Shown: one piece after another, positions 22,862-36,319 of the stretch
Position numbering within the stretch: the stretch's first letter is position 1
Layout of the letters: each line of letters begins with the position of its first letter
From: Climacteris rufus
Lineage: Eukaryota > Chordata > Aves > Passeriformes > Climacteridae
Assembly (NCBI GenBank): GCA_013398175.1
Contig: VZRZ01008701.1
Location: forward strand, 343,557 to 407,556
Reading direction: 5' to 3'
DNA length: 64,000 nucleotides
The notes under the pieces: model-generated
Told to the model about the DNA's origin: nothing
What the model saw: only the letters and a program-made list of their open reading frames with translations
Databases searched by the model: none
Translations under genes and position numbers: made by a program

Positions 22862-25800
22862 GTAAGCAGGATTACTTGTTTCACACTTGGGCTGACTTTA
22901 CTCTCTGTGTTACACATGGATGATTACCTGCTCTCCATATTTGCCTTTATGCACACTATGTGGTAGCTGAAACAAGAGAATTACAGTTGTTGAAGCTGTG
23001 TGTAACCTCTTGCATTGTGGACTCAGCAGTTGCAGGTCAGTGCAAGAACAAACTTGCTGTACTGCTGCTCATGGTTCCCCAGTCATGTCGGGAATCAAAC
23101 AGTGGGACGTATGTCACAGTCTGTTGGACATATGACATCATCCTGGGAACTGGAGTGTAAGCCATCTCCTTTTCCTGTTAGACTGAGTGAAGTGAAACAA
23201 CTTGGAAACTGAGAAATAGATTCTGGGCTTCTAGAGACATTTGGAGTGGGGTACAAATGGGTTTGTGTGGAATCGCTGAAGGATGCTTGGCAGGTCCTGT
23301 GTCTGCCTGTGCCCTGGACTCCTGCACAACAAGGAGCAATGCAACATCTCTTTGTTGTGGTGTGAGGTAGGTACAGAGGCATGGTGAAAGGCCCCTCCTG
23401 CTCAGGAATGCTTGCCACATTTTACTGTGTGTTCCAGAAATAAGGGCAGTGGCAGAAGACCCTTTGAGATACACACCAGGAAGTCAGAGCGTGGAACTGA
23501 AACTCTGGTCATTTCTTTGATCACACCATGCGTTCAAGCAGTAAGAGAAGTCAAGCCCCTTCAGGGAGAAATGGCACTTGCCATATTTAAAAATAATGCC
23601 ATTCAGAAACATCAGCAGCAGCTCAGAGGCTGATATCAATTTTTTTCTCTCTCTTTCCTTTCTGTTGTATTTTTACTTTGTTCCCTCTGCTTTTCCAGCA
23701 GTGTTTTCCACCAAAAGACTCCCAGCAATTGGACAACTTTACATTTTCACTGACAAACCCCAGAGACTGTGGTGCAAAGGAAACACATATAAACTGCTGT
23801 GTAGCAGGTTGACAGCCAGGGTTTTCAGCTACTTAAAAACCCCTTCAGAACTAAAGTACTGAGTATCCTTTGCCAGACATTATTCATTTCTGAAATAGTG
23901 GTAGGAGTCCTGGTAGAAATATCACTGCATTAAAATTGAGATGGATCAGAAAAAAAAACATGAAAAAAACACAAATTACCTGGCAGATGTAAAAGAAGAT
24001 GCAAATTTTTGTTGTTGGAGATTCACTGTGACAGATATTAAATGCAGCACAATCATGGATATCCAACACGATGCATTTGGAATAATGCAAGTTTTAATCT
24101 TTCATAAGCACTTATATGGCAGGTCAGTCAGAGATGAAGCAGGAGACTTACATCTGTATGAGCATTCCTTTTGGAAATGTTTAGGATGGTGTTTTAAGGG
24201 AACATGAGCATCCGAATTTCTAGGGCAGTGCTGCAAATTTCAGCCCCACATAATGCTGGATGTACCACAGACAGAAAAGCAGCAACTGTATTTGTCTGCA
24301 GCAGAATCAGAGATTCTTTAAGGAACACAGACCTTAATTCTGGCCTTGGAGTTTTCCATACCCTGATGTGTCAAAGCTGTGTGTTTCAGATTTGAATTAA
24401 ATGTAGAAGACAATGTTTCAATAATTTTTATGTATCCTTTGGCAAGGCAAGTCACAGATTTTGAGGTGTAACTCACTGAATACTAAAGACAACAGGAAGA
24501 AAACAGAGCAGATATCCCTTTGCATTTTGCTGAAAAACATGGATAAATGTGCAGGTAGCAAGATTTTTTAGGCAGCCACTCTTTTCCAGGTGTTGCCCTT
24601 GATGACAGTGATGGTGTCCCAAGGGAAGAGGCAATGTTCCTAGACACACTGGAGGACTGTTTCCTTACAAGGTTTGTTTAGCAATCAACAAGAACAGACA
24701 CTGTTTTCACTGTGTCTTAGGAAGTGAGCCAGGTATAATAAATAAGTAAGGAGTTGGTAAACATCCAGGGTCTCCTGTTCACAGTATCATCAAAAAACTC
24801 CTGAGGATATGTGCAGAAGTCAGCAGCACAGAAATATTGGCAATGTGGGAACAAAGAATGAGGTAAAGAAAGTTGAATGATATTGCCAGAAGAAACATCT
24901 TGTAAAAGTGGAAGACATAAAAGAGAAAGTTAGAAGTGATTTCATTTCAACAAATAAAAGCGATGTTACTTCTTACATGCAGCATAAGGAGCAAATTCTA
25001 AACAAATTTGTAAAGAAAAATATCAATTTTATGCATGCAAGTTTTGGCTTGTTTACAAGCATTAGGTAAATATGGCTATGCATCCAGAAATCAAACATAG
25101 GCTTGGGGCAAATGTACAGTCTTTTTTAGGTTTCTCGTATAATGACTAATGACAAGGTCAGCAGTTCAATTTGCACCAATCTGTATGTATCATACAAAAA
25201 CTGTGTAACCCTTGACCCCTGTGTGAGAAAGTAATTGCATTTTCTCACTAACTAAAGTAGCTGCTGGTATCCTCCTTGGCTTGATATACCTGACATCTTT
25301 TTCCAAGTCCTTTGAAACTGTTGGGGTCTCACTATGTCATGGCTATGGGCTGATTTTGCAGTGGGGAGGAAAGGAGTTCTCTTTTCCATATTCAGGCTTG
25401 TTCCATCTGATTTGATCTTCCTTTGCTCCTGACTGGAATAGGGTAGGTAGCTGTATTCATTTTGTCTCTTCCAGCCTACTGGGGAACAGCCCTATCATGT
25501 TATTCTTTACTCACTTTCCCTCTAAATTGATTTCTCATCATACACATGTCAAACCAAAGTCTTCCTTGCTCCTCATCTTGTTTGTCTTTCTTTGAACTGC
25601 CTTTTTTCTGCTGTGAATCAGTGCTGAGACAAAGAGATTTATCTCATCTAACTTTAAATATGTAGAAGCTAGACCTGACCTGGTCTGATTTAATCCTGGT
25701 AAATTCTCTTGTCTATGAAGAAAAGCACCTCAAGAGAGCAACTTTTTTGTATCTGTTTCAGAAAGACTGGACATCTTTCTGTGGTTCTGATATATTGAAC

Positions 25801-26720
25801 AACTAGCACTGCTGTAGATGGCTAAAGGCAAATGTCAGTTCTTTAGATGTCTGAAGGCAAAGGTGAATGAAAGGCTTCTTCCTCATGAAGAAGGCACCCT
25901 GGTCTCTCCATGTGGTCAAAAGAGATCTAGCAGCCAATGTCCATGGGAGTTTTAGTACATCTTCTCCTCCTAAAGCAAAATAGACTAGATGAGCCATGCT
26001 TAGATTTCTGGAAACATCTGTTTAGGGTCAACTACAAGAGAAGAAACAACTCATTGACAGTGGTGAGGAGCTCTGATATGACCGTAAAGGATTAAGCTAA
26101 GAAATTATTGCATGACAGAGAGCATATATATGGCAGACAAGAGCCATCAGATTTCCAATGGCACTGGCCAGAAAATATGGAGGATTCATTTTCAACCAGT
26201 TCTGTTTGCTTGTGTTACTTTTTTTTGTACTGTTCTCTATCATTTCTTGCATTTTGTTTGCTGTGGCTTTGACCCCACTCTCTACTGACATTTTATGCTG
26301 AAGAATTCAGTCTGCCAGCCAGATCCATTTCTTGAGCGACTGCCATTAATTCAAAACCACGCAAAATGTGACTACAGCTGCACACAGTAGCCTGCTAAAC
26401 AGCCATGCATGGCCTGGGGCAGACTGGCATTTTATTTGGCACACTTAGAGAAAAAAAATGGAGCACTTTTGCCATCTTTAATTGGAGGTAAGCTATTCTT
26501 TGTAGAAGCACGCATTGTACAAGGAATGGGGAATACCATGAGTACCAGTAATACCTTGCATAACAGTAAAAAGTTAAAAGGGAGCTTGTTTTTAAGGGCT
26601 CCCATAGCAATAGCCTCTGCATCACATGAGCAATCCCCTCAGCCATCTGAAAATAAACCACGTTTAATTGACTGGATAAGCAGATCACAAACGTTAAAGC
26701 CAGGAATGCCCCTTCAACTG
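22862..26720. other. Unique non-coding DNA, no gene seen
   Basis: About 3.9 kb without a recognisable element. Open frames of 60-121 codons occur on both strands (the longest is 26395-26760, minus) with no domain, and several overlap each other antisense. T-rich patches are present near 23640-23670. Confidence 0.65.
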
Positions 26721-26723
26721 TAA

Positions 26724-26840
26724 CTTTGAACTGTAACTCGCACACCCTTTGGCAAGGCATTTACACAGAAACGTGTACATCCCTTGGCTATAACAGTAAT
26801 TTTGGCTGCAACAGTTACATGTACACCCTTTGGCAAAGAT
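26724..26840. repeat. Imperfect triplicated repeat
   Basis: A roughly 40-base unit occurs three times. It carries an AACTGTAAC/AACAGTTAC-type string followed by CACACCCTTTGGCAAG. The clearest copies are at 26733-26756 and 26814-26838, with a more diverged middle copy at 26771-26790. Read on the minus strand the copies encode the recurring peptide LPKGVxVTV. Spacing between copies is about 36 and 46 bases, so copies have gained or lost bases. Confidence 0.6.
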
Positions 26841-27422
26841 CTCGCATAGAGAAGGAGGAAAATTTTTTTTGAAAAGTGGAGCATTTCCCAGTCAAGCCCT
26901 GGCTGCACAACACCCTCACTTTATTATTGCAAGAGCGTCTTTGAAAATATCTTTCACCCCACTACAGTGAAAAAGTACTGTGCACCATGCACACCATCAG
27001 CAAAGAGGAAAAGAGGCAGTTTGGGATTCTTCTGGTTTGCAAACCAAATTCTGTTCTCAGATATGCCCATGTGGGTCTTTAACAAGGCCACTGAATTAAC
27101 AGGAATTACTAAACACTTTCACATCATTAAGCAGATCAGAATTGGACCATTAGATCACATTTATGCACAGGTAAAATTTTCACTCTGAAAGGAAGCATTT
27201 ATTTAACTGATCTACAGAAATTCTTTACTTGACTCCTCTTTTATCTAAGTAAATTAAACTAATACCAAGGAGGCTTCCATGCAGCAAGTAAACAAACACT
27301 GAAGTCAGATCCTCAGAAGCACAGAAATTCTGTGCATGTTGTCACGAACATAAATAATATTCCCTACACACCTAAAAGCAACTAAACTCATGACAAGTGA
27401 TGCTAAAATCTGTGGAAAATTT

Positions 27423-27446
27423 CTGTGTGTGTGTGTGTGTGTGTAT
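27423..27446. repeat. (TG)n microsatellite
   Basis: About ten TG units, ending in TGTATGTAG. Confidence 0.9.
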
Positions 27447-27484
27447 GTAGATGGGTGTAAACAATTGTTCATTAAAAAACGTGT

Positions 27485-27570
27485 TCATCGTAGCGATGAG
27501 CCAGCCAATGAATTGAGCCAAAGGGCAGACTCTGACTTGGCTCAGCACTCATGAATGAAAATGAGCCAAG
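27485..27570. other. Cluster of short inverted and direct repeats
   Basis: A perfect 6-base-arm inverted repeat TCATCG-TAG-CGATGA occupies 27485-27499. It overlaps the first of three direct copies of TGAGCCA (27497-27503, 27514-27520, 27562-27568). A 9-base inverted pair CTTGGCTCA (27536-27544) and TGAGCCAAG (27562-27570) follows with a 17-base spacer. Repeated use of one heptamer in both orientations within 75 bases suggests a multimeric protein-binding site or a small hairpin. No known factor is assigned. Confidence 0.45.
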
Positions 27571-30500
27571 GAGGAGCAAAGGACATTGCCAACAATTTGG
27601 CACAGGTTCCTGGCACTCAGTGATCACTTCAGGTATTTTTCTTTCAAGGTGTGTACAGGCACATCCAGTGACTCACCTGTATTTATATCCAGAGAGCCAA
27701 GACGGACCCATACCTTGGCCCTGAGCTGTACCAAGTCCCATGTTTATAGCCTGTCTTGTTCCAGTAAATAGAAAGCAAGAAGGGGAGCTGCCTGTTAAAC
27801 TGTCATCTTGTAAAAGTGAGGAGATTTTCAGCTGATTTAAAGTCTGCAGAATTGGATGTAACTAATGCAGAATAACTCTGCTTCTTTGAGGTGAGGAGAG
27901 AATCAACATCCAACAGGATGAGGAACTTGTTGTTCAGCTGTCCCTACAACATCCTTGCTCCATAAAACCTGTGGTGACTTCACTATTCTCTCATTGTCAC
28001 AGCTTTGTCAGCCAGGGCAGTATTTTCCTGTCACTGTTCACCCATAATAAGAACTCATAGACCTCAATGAACTATCAGTCTGGTTTTGCTGTGAATAGCC
28101 ATGAACTTAAGCCTTGTTGCCTTCCTTGTCTGTGCTTGCTCACTGAAGTTACTGGGATTTCAGTATGTTTGATATACTCTGGTCTTCATATTCTATTACC
28201 CATCAGAACTTCCCTGTCATTCCCCTTCCTAGACTCCCATCAGTGTAAACCTACAGATCTATGACTGATATAAAATAACTTGCTCTCTGCCAAAAGTCAC
28301 CTTGCCACCTGGAATAACAATGTGGTCAAGGAGAGATGTGGTAAGCCATTATTTTTAATTTCTGCTTTATTTTGAGACATACTTGACTGTCATTTTCTCC
28401 TGTCATTGCTAAAAGAGAACAGAGCTGATTGAACAGGATGACAAAGGAGAATCATAAAAGCCTAAGTAAAGGTATAGATTTGCTATAAGCCTTACTCAGC
28501 ATACAGTGAAAAAAAAAACATTTTAAAGTGTTGGAGTGTTAAAGATTAAGCTACATTGCAGACCCTGAAGTCAGGATAACTTTGGGTTCCCATGGGGGCA
28601 CCATGGAAGGTCTTTGATTCCACCGGTTGCCTTAAAATGAGTGTATTTGTCTGAATGACTCACACAAACTAAATCTACAGGAATTTTTTAATTCTCTAAG
28701 GAAATAAAGGTAAAACACCAAACAGATTCATGGAGCAAAATTAGGTTAACAAGAGCTGAAGACCACTTTTCCCGTTGAAATTAAAGAAAATCAAAAGAAA
28801 CAAAGCTGCCTGGTAGTGCCCGTGGTCTGGGCACCAATCCCTCTAAAACCGCAAAAAATAGAAATCCTGACTTTCATTCATGAAATATTAAGAAATGAAG
28901 TGTTTTGGAGAGAAATATATTGTTATCAATCTGTATGTCTGTCTGTCCTCCACTTATTAGAACTTTAAATCCATTGTTGAGTTTCCATGAGAAGGACCAC
29001 CAAGCTGGACAAGAACTACAAGAAATTCATTTTGGATGAGGGAATCATGTACAGGGAAAAGGTGTATTAAGTACAGAAATGCATCTGCTTGAAAACAGTA
29101 CCTGACTAATGGTGCTTGCAAAGGGTTTGAATGAGGATAATGAGGTAGTTCTGCAACACATGTTTACAGGTGCTTTCTCTGTAGCTTGAAAAGCAACTTG
29201 AGATAAAACGCAAGGATGTCTGCTTGAAAAGGAAACAAATTGGCTTATTAACTTTGCTTTCCTGGCAGTGTTAGCAAGCTGAGTATGTTTCAAAAGAACC
29301 AAAAGGGGTTTTTTGTTTTACATCTAAAAATGGAGTAATGAAAACTGTGATACATCACTACATCTACATAGGGAAGCATTAGGACTATTTATTTATGGTT
29401 TATTTTAACTGGATATTCCCTAAAGAGAAAAACATTTTAATTTGTGGTGAAAATTTAAAAGTCATTAGTCTATTCTCCTTTCAGTTTCTCTGCGCTTTTG
29501 CCCACAAAACTCAGGGTTTGGGGAGTTCATTTTCTAACAGAAAAGTCAATAACTTCAGAAACTTTCCACTTTGGTGGAAAGTAATTTTCCTTAAATAAGT
29601 TACATGCAGATTGTCCTACTGGTGGAGATGTACACCACATCGCCCTCATAGTGGTCAGTATGGTCATGGAATTAAATGGACATTTTCAGACTTATCAGCC
29701 CCATTTTCAAAGCTGAGAGGGACCATGCTGTACAAGAACATATTTCAAAAAGTGCAGCTGATTATCTCAGAGACATGTGCCTACAGTGAAAACATCTATG
29801 TTTGCTGAGAAGACTTTCACTCTTGATGCTTTCTGAAAAAAATAATTCAGTGGGAAAAATTTAGTTGAAAATCTTCTTTAGATTTGAAAGCAGCCTAGAT
29901 AAAAAATCTTAATAATCTTAAGAAAAGATTCTCCTTGCAGCAGGAGAATGCATCTTTGAACACCCAAACATGATACTGACTCTACTCTGTATAAAATTTA
30001 CCTCTACAATCAACCTAGAAGTTCTCATCCATCTGGGCATCAGACTAAACCTGATTTTCATCAGGTCTGCTGGGAATTAACTCCACCACAAATTCTTGGT
30101 TAACATATTAATTGTACATCAACTTTTAAAAAATACATGGGTTTTTCCTAATTCTTACACATAGTCTGACAGTTAAACAGAGGGTTTAGAAAAAGACATC
30201 TGGGTGGCTGAGAGAAGACAAATTTAGGAATATCTGTGTCACATTTTGCTTGAACTTTACTGAATATGTTTTATTTACTTAAATAGAATTGCTTACAGAA
30301 AACAGCAATTAATGGCCATACACACAACACACCTGAAGCAATGTATTGTAAGGCAAAGTTTAAAAAATTCAAACTCTCAGATAATGCCAGAACAAAGTTC
30401 CTTTCATCTTTTTACAACTCTCCTATGAATATTCCTGTATCTAAATGATTTTTATACCTCAGTGAAGACGGGTCAGAATTTGCTCTTAAACTTTACAATT

Positions 30501-32234
30501 CTACATACAAAATCAGTAATTACTGTGAGTAGAAATCTGCCAAAACACCTAAGAATCAAGTACTTAACTTAAAGTCTAATCTTAGGATGACTGAATATTC
30601 TATTTTAAAATGGGTTTTATTTGATAATGACTACTTAGAGCTTGATCTAATTTCTTTTGTCAGTTCAATGCAGTAGCATGGATATATATTGGATTGCTGA
30701 ACATTGCAATGCCAAAATCCTGTCTTCAGTAAAGGCTTCAGTCCTCACGTGTGGAAGAATACAATGGGCAGATATGTAGACAAAAAGTTCAGACAGGTTT
30801 TGGAAGAGAAGTAATATAATTTATTTCTATAAATGAAATAACCCTAAAAATTATATTATACTGCCAGGGCTCATTAAAAAATGAGATATATTTGCTTCTC
30901 ATTCTTGAAATGCATATTATGTCTAAAAAAACCCTGAATATCCACAAATACTGAAATAGAGAAATCACTCTGAACTTAACAGCATTAGGCGATGTCATTT
31001 CAGTTAAATGCAATCTAAAATTGTTTTTTTTTACTTGTTATCATAATATTTAAATAGGTGCTACTGCTGCTATAAATCTATCCTAATCATGAAATCAAAG
31101 CTCCCTTTGCATATACAAGAGATCTTGAAAACTGCCTGAAAGTCTGCCAGATCTTTCCCAAAATATGCAATCTTTGCAGAGGTTATTCTCAGAGCACACT
31201 AGTGACTTGTAAACCCAAATACACTTTCTAAATCTCAGCGGAGCAGACAAAAAGTATTCATCCAAAGCTCTCACACAGACCTGAGATAACTCTGTGTAAG
31301 TCACAGGTAGGTGTTACATTCCATAGAGTGCCATCTGTCAAGTGATAGACATTGGCAGAGATTGTTTCTTTATTCAGCTTTTTTTCCTTCTCCCAATAAG
31401 CTAGTTTCATTTTTTCCTTGGTATTTACAGGAGACAAACAAGCTGCTGTGGATTTATGCTTTGTTTTTTTACTGTTAGAGCTTTCTCACCTTTTCGCTTC
31501 AGTCTCAGTCACTATGGGTGGCCACACCTTGCCAAGTTGAGGGTAGTGGATCTGATGGAGTGCAGCATCTCTGAAACACATTATGTGGTGAAGTACCAGT
31601 CAAATAGACCACAACACCACAGCACTGTGTCAAGCCTTCTAAGATTTGACTTGTAGACAAAGTCTGCAGGGTGAAGGTCTTTCAATGACTGAAATGAGCA
31701 GGCCAAGACTTCATGATTTGCCATCCTTGCAGACAGGGCTCTTAGTATTGCACTAAAATATCACCATAGGCAGAAGCATAAAGTGGCTTCTGTCTGTTTT
31801 GTTACAGCTCAATATTAACCATGAAAAAGACCCTGGTTGACAAAGAACTTTAATGCAAAATTTCTTGCGCCTGAAATTCCTTTCTAAGGGCCTGCCTCAA
31901 ATGTTCAGACTGTTGTGTACCCTCATTGGATTATATTTCTACAGATTCATATGGCCAAAATGAGATAAGACTTTGTCCCTCACCTCCAGCCTCTATCAGA
32001 CCTTAACAGGCTGGACCTCATCACTGTGTGTGCAAGCACATGAAGGCACAATGAACTGTAGCTTAATTAACACCCGTCTCATATTGTAAGACAAAGGCCT
32101 TATGTGTTGTGGGTTCTTTTGCCATAGTACTTGGTCATAGAAAAATGTTGACCAGCAGTGTACTTCTAGAAATGTTTAGTATGTATTTGCAAAAAGAACC
32201 TGCCAAGAAAAGCATATTCTGCCATGCATTTGTA
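27571..32234. other. Unique non-coding DNA, no gene seen
   Basis: About 4.7 kb of AT-rich unique sequence. No open frame exceeds about 85 codons, and no transposable element, RNA gene or motif cluster stands out. Confidence 0.7.
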
Positions 32235-32370
32235 GACTGTTGTGATAACCCACCCTCGAGGGCAATGAAGTGCGCTTAGGGGTTGTCACAACCATCACTG
32301 ATACCGCCAGGAGGCACCTGGGAACCCGCACCACTGCAGCACACGGGTAAGACCAGCTGGTTTCAAGGAC
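32235..32370. other. CpG-bearing block of unknown origin
   Basis: Five or more CpGs fall within about 130 bases (in CTCGAGG, GTGCGCT, ACCGCC, CCCGCACC, CACGGGT), in a window where CpG is rare. It contains a short inverted pair GTTGTGATAACC and GGTTGTCACAAC, about 50 bases apart with mismatches. It may be a scrap of an LTR or other relatively young insertion. No element ends or coding motif are visible. Confidence 0.35.
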
Positions 32371-35300
32371 ACAAATAGGCTTAAAATGCAAACACACACT
32401 CCAGTATTTCTGTATTTAGGGACGCTTTGTTCAGGTTGACCACTGAAGATCATTACAAAAGCAAGAAACATAGAATTTTTGATAAGAAAGTGTACTCATC
32501 AGAAATATCATCAGGACATTCTTCTGACTAACCTGATTTAGTCTTGAGCCCTTTGATGATGTTTGTTACAATACAAAAGGTGCTTCTTTACATGACACCG
32601 GATATTGCAGGGCTTGATTGCTATAACTGAGGGCTTTAGGCATTTTATAATGAAAGACTTATGATTTCAAAAATCCCCCAAATTATAGGCAGAGTATCCT
32701 GGCTCCCGTTTGCCTTTGAAGGGTATGAAACTTTTTTGCTTACATAAGCCACTAGGAGTAGCTCCCCTGTCAGACTGTCTGTTCTCACATTCACCTGTGT
32801 CTACCTGGTCTCCTTTTGATATTCATCTGTGTTTGTGAGGGCTATCTGTGCTGTGACAGCATTTTCCATAGCAACAGCAGTATGGTCAGGAGCACTGTCT
32901 TGTCCTCAGAGCCTCTCCAGGAGAGCTGATGGACTCACAGTCATTTCTGTTCTCCTTCAGAGGCCAAGTTTGTACAACTCCATGACACTCATAAGTTGCT
33001 CTTTTAGTCTTCCCAAATAAGAATAGGAAAAGAAGGCTTTCTTCAGTGCCAGGAAGAAGTCTAGCATCAGACTGGGTCCTTAATTTCCTTCCCTGTCCCC
33101 TTCAGGTCAATATAAAAGATTAAAAAATTGCAGCTTTTCCAGAGTCTTATTTACTCCTAGACTCTTCTTTATTTCTCTCATTCTTTTTCTTTTACTGTGT
33201 CTCATTTTCTAGTAATTAATTTATGATTCAAGGGGAAAGCCTTGTAGCCTACAAGCCTATGGACGGTTTCAGGTAGTTTTAGTGGAGTTGGGAATTTATT
33301 TGAGTTGGGAAGTTGGGGAGAATCTGGCTTCTTTAGAAGAGATATGAGGCTGAATCCCTCAATCAAAAGTGAATCTTGTGAGTCATGAAGCCTACATTTT
33401 TACCTGAATTCCCACACTGTCTCTGAGGTTTAGGGTCCCATGAGTCGGTCCATGCCTGAAATGAAACACCAGTATTGGCCACCCTAGTCTCCACCCACGC
33501 TACTTTCTTGAATCCATATTTTTAAAGAAGTTGCACAAAATAGTCAGCTGACTGACAACTACCAAAGACAGTGATGGTGCACCAATCCTATCAGTTGAGT
33601 TGTCTCTCATTATATAAACTCAAATATGACTGTCCTGCTTTAGGTGTCTCTTTGGTCATGCAATTAGAAAAATTATTTCAGTTCTGGGCACATAACACTG
33701 ACTGGAGGAAGGGAGAGGAGCAGGAGAGTGTTCCAGGGGAAAGAGAACATATGATTAAGCACTGGAATGATTGATTTATGATAAAAGATTAAAGAACTGA
33801 ATATGTATAGCTAAAGGGAGACATGCTGAGTGCCTATGAGTAAGTCGAGGGTGTAAGCACCAGGAAAAAGACAAAGTGGTTGCAGAGGCCTATGAAGTAA
33901 CATTAAGGAAAATCTGGAGCAAAGGATATGTTGCAGTCTGTCAGGAAAGATTCAAGAAAGAAACTGAGGGACTGACCTCTAGGTGAGACTGCAAAACCAT
34001 TTGTGCAGTGTGTTTTGGGACAGTGACAGTCTTTGGTGTGGGCCTGTTTGAAGGCTTGACCAAAAAAAGTTTCCCAGTTGTGAAGAAAAGAAAAAGAAGA
34101 CAAAACATCTTCCCTGCAATACCAAAGAAGTTATAAATTTGCTACTGTGAAAAACCTGTGGCTGAAAGATGCCATGAGGTCAATCCCAACTCCATTGCTC
34201 TTGCAGAAGCTGACATAATTCCCTTTCTATAAAAACTCTGGGGGAGACCTGAGGAAAAGCAGGGCTGACAAGTCTCAAACTCAGAGTGTCTGAAATTAGC
34301 TTTTGGCTAAGAGAAGTGTGCAGCTTTCTTCTGGGAATAAATTCTTCCCATTCACCATCTTGTTAGCATTCGAAAATCCAAGTACAGAGTCTGTCCAAAA
34401 TGTATTTTTGCTGCTCAATATGTAATATTTACATCTGAGAGAGGACGAAGAGCTGGTACATGCAATGAGCTGCTTACCTGCTAAGATACAGAGGGCCTCC
34501 TTTTTTCTTTTATTAAAAAAAAAATCCAGGAAATGAGTAACTCTGTAAACAGACTTCAGTGCTACAGTGCTACATACTTTCATATGCCAAAAGGTACTGG
34601 ACTCAAAATTAAGGTTAAAAATGAACTTCCCTGTGCCCAAGAGTGAATAGCTAACAAGGGCACATATATATTAAATACGATAACATATTGTCTCTAAACT
34701 AATATTTTTTCTGTATCTTTAGGTACACAGGAATAGTAACTTGTGGTTGTTCATGCTGTTTCCCAGATTAAGGGCAAATAGAACCAGGGAAAGTCTTTTG
34801 TACAGTAGTTACCCAGTAAAACTATACTCCAACTACAAACTACAGGTGACGTATGTAACACCGTAGTGAGTGAAACATTTCTGGGAAAACTGTTTACCCA
34901 AGCTGCATACAGAGAAGAGAACTTATCATGTAAAAACATCTTGCTTTGATATGCTAGAATATACAAATATGGGAGGAGGCAAGGTGGGGCTAAGTGATAC
35001 AGAAGCTCAACTATGGTTTTTAAAAAAGAAAAAAAGACAACAGCACAATGGAAAATTAGATTCAGTGTTATGCATGAAGGAGGCAAAGCTTGGCTTGTCT
35101 ATTGCTTAACCTGAATGTTCTTTTTCTATATTGCACAATAACAGAGGAGATTAACAGCACCTACAGAAACAGGTGAAAGCACCACACTTCTCTGCTTGTA
35201 CTCTGAGCTGGCTGGACACGAGCTGACACCAACCCCGAGCCACGTAAAGGTGTGGGCAACAAGACACCAGCTGAACCAGAACTGCTAAATCCTGGCAAAG

Positions 35301-36278
35301 GATATACAGGGAGGTTGTCCACAGACGTGTGCCCCTTACCTGTGCTTTTGTATTTCTCTGAAGTGTCCCTATAAAGCTATTGAGGGAATACCACTAGGCG
35401 TGAGCATGTCACAAGCATGAAGAACTTTTTGTCTCCAACTCTCAGTTTCCTCAGTTGTAGGAGGAAAATATTGCCCTCGTTGCACAAGCAACCTTGGGAG
35501 GCTTTAGTATCTTGTATTTTGGAAGCTGTCAGAAGCCAGAGTGGACGAAGCCTTTTCCAGAGCTGCACAACATCTTTAGTTAAACATTATAAGACATTTT
35601 CTCTGTTCAGTCTGAGAAACAGCATTGCAACCACATCTATTTTTGCTTGCAATAAAAGTCAACAAGAAAAATTTAGAGGTTTATTTACAAAAATACTCAT
35701 GATAAAGGGTAAGGTGTTCTTTATTGTCATTTTCTCTATAAAAACAGAAATTCTATTTTCTAAGAAATTAGTTTATAATGACATCACATGCTGGCAGGAA
35801 AACCTGTCAGCCTCCCTTCCCACTCTGCACTGGCAGTGGGACTGGCACATCTGTTGGTGTTTGGGCAAAACACTTGTCAGCCCTATTCTTTGCACAATAT
35901 AAATGTGTGTTAGCTATGATTTTGGTTTGTGTCTAACAAACAAGTGTACAATTTGGGGTTAGCCGTCAGAATGGAAAATTATGACAGAGAAAGAAATAAA
36001 AAACCCACATGAGTCTTCTGTCTAACAAGATCATGGTCACAGGGAGGTAAGTGAAGAGGCTCAGAGGGTGCAAGAGCCAACAGTGATGAGGCATAGATGT
36101 GTTTAACTCAAGGACTACTATCTTTTCCCAAGAGTTAAAGACAGTCTTTGTGTGTCAGGAGGACAATACTGGAAAATACATGATAGGACACATAAGATAT
36201 GGACAGCTGCCAGGCCTCTGAACAGCTGTGTGGTGTATAAGAATTACTGCAGCTGTATTTAAACTAGAAATTAAATAT
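32371..36278. other. Unique non-coding DNA, no gene seen
   Basis: About 3.9 kb. It includes the longest open stretch in the window, 161 codons at 35417-35902 on the plus strand. This has average composition, no domain and no splice-like boundaries that would make it an exon. A splice-donor-like GAG-GTAAGT at 36044-36051 lacks a good partner acceptor. Confidence 0.65.
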
Positions 36279-36319
36279 CTTTTTTTTTCCTTTTTTTTCC
36301 TTTTTTTTTTTTTTTTATT
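36279..36319. repeat. (T)n tract with CC interruptions
   Basis: Three runs of T separated by two CC pairs, then ATTTAATG. It may be a simple polypyrimidine repeat, or the reverse-oriented A tail of an unrecognisable insertion. No flanking duplication was seen. Confidence 0.8.

Noticed and set aside
35417..35902. Longest open frame in the window (161 codons, plus strand)
   Set aside because: Average composition, no domain, no splice boundaries. A frame of this length is expected once by chance in 64 kb across six frames.
36001..36060. Strong donor GAG-GTAAGT on the plus strand
   Set aside because: No acceptor with an exon-like body upstream, so it is an isolated match.
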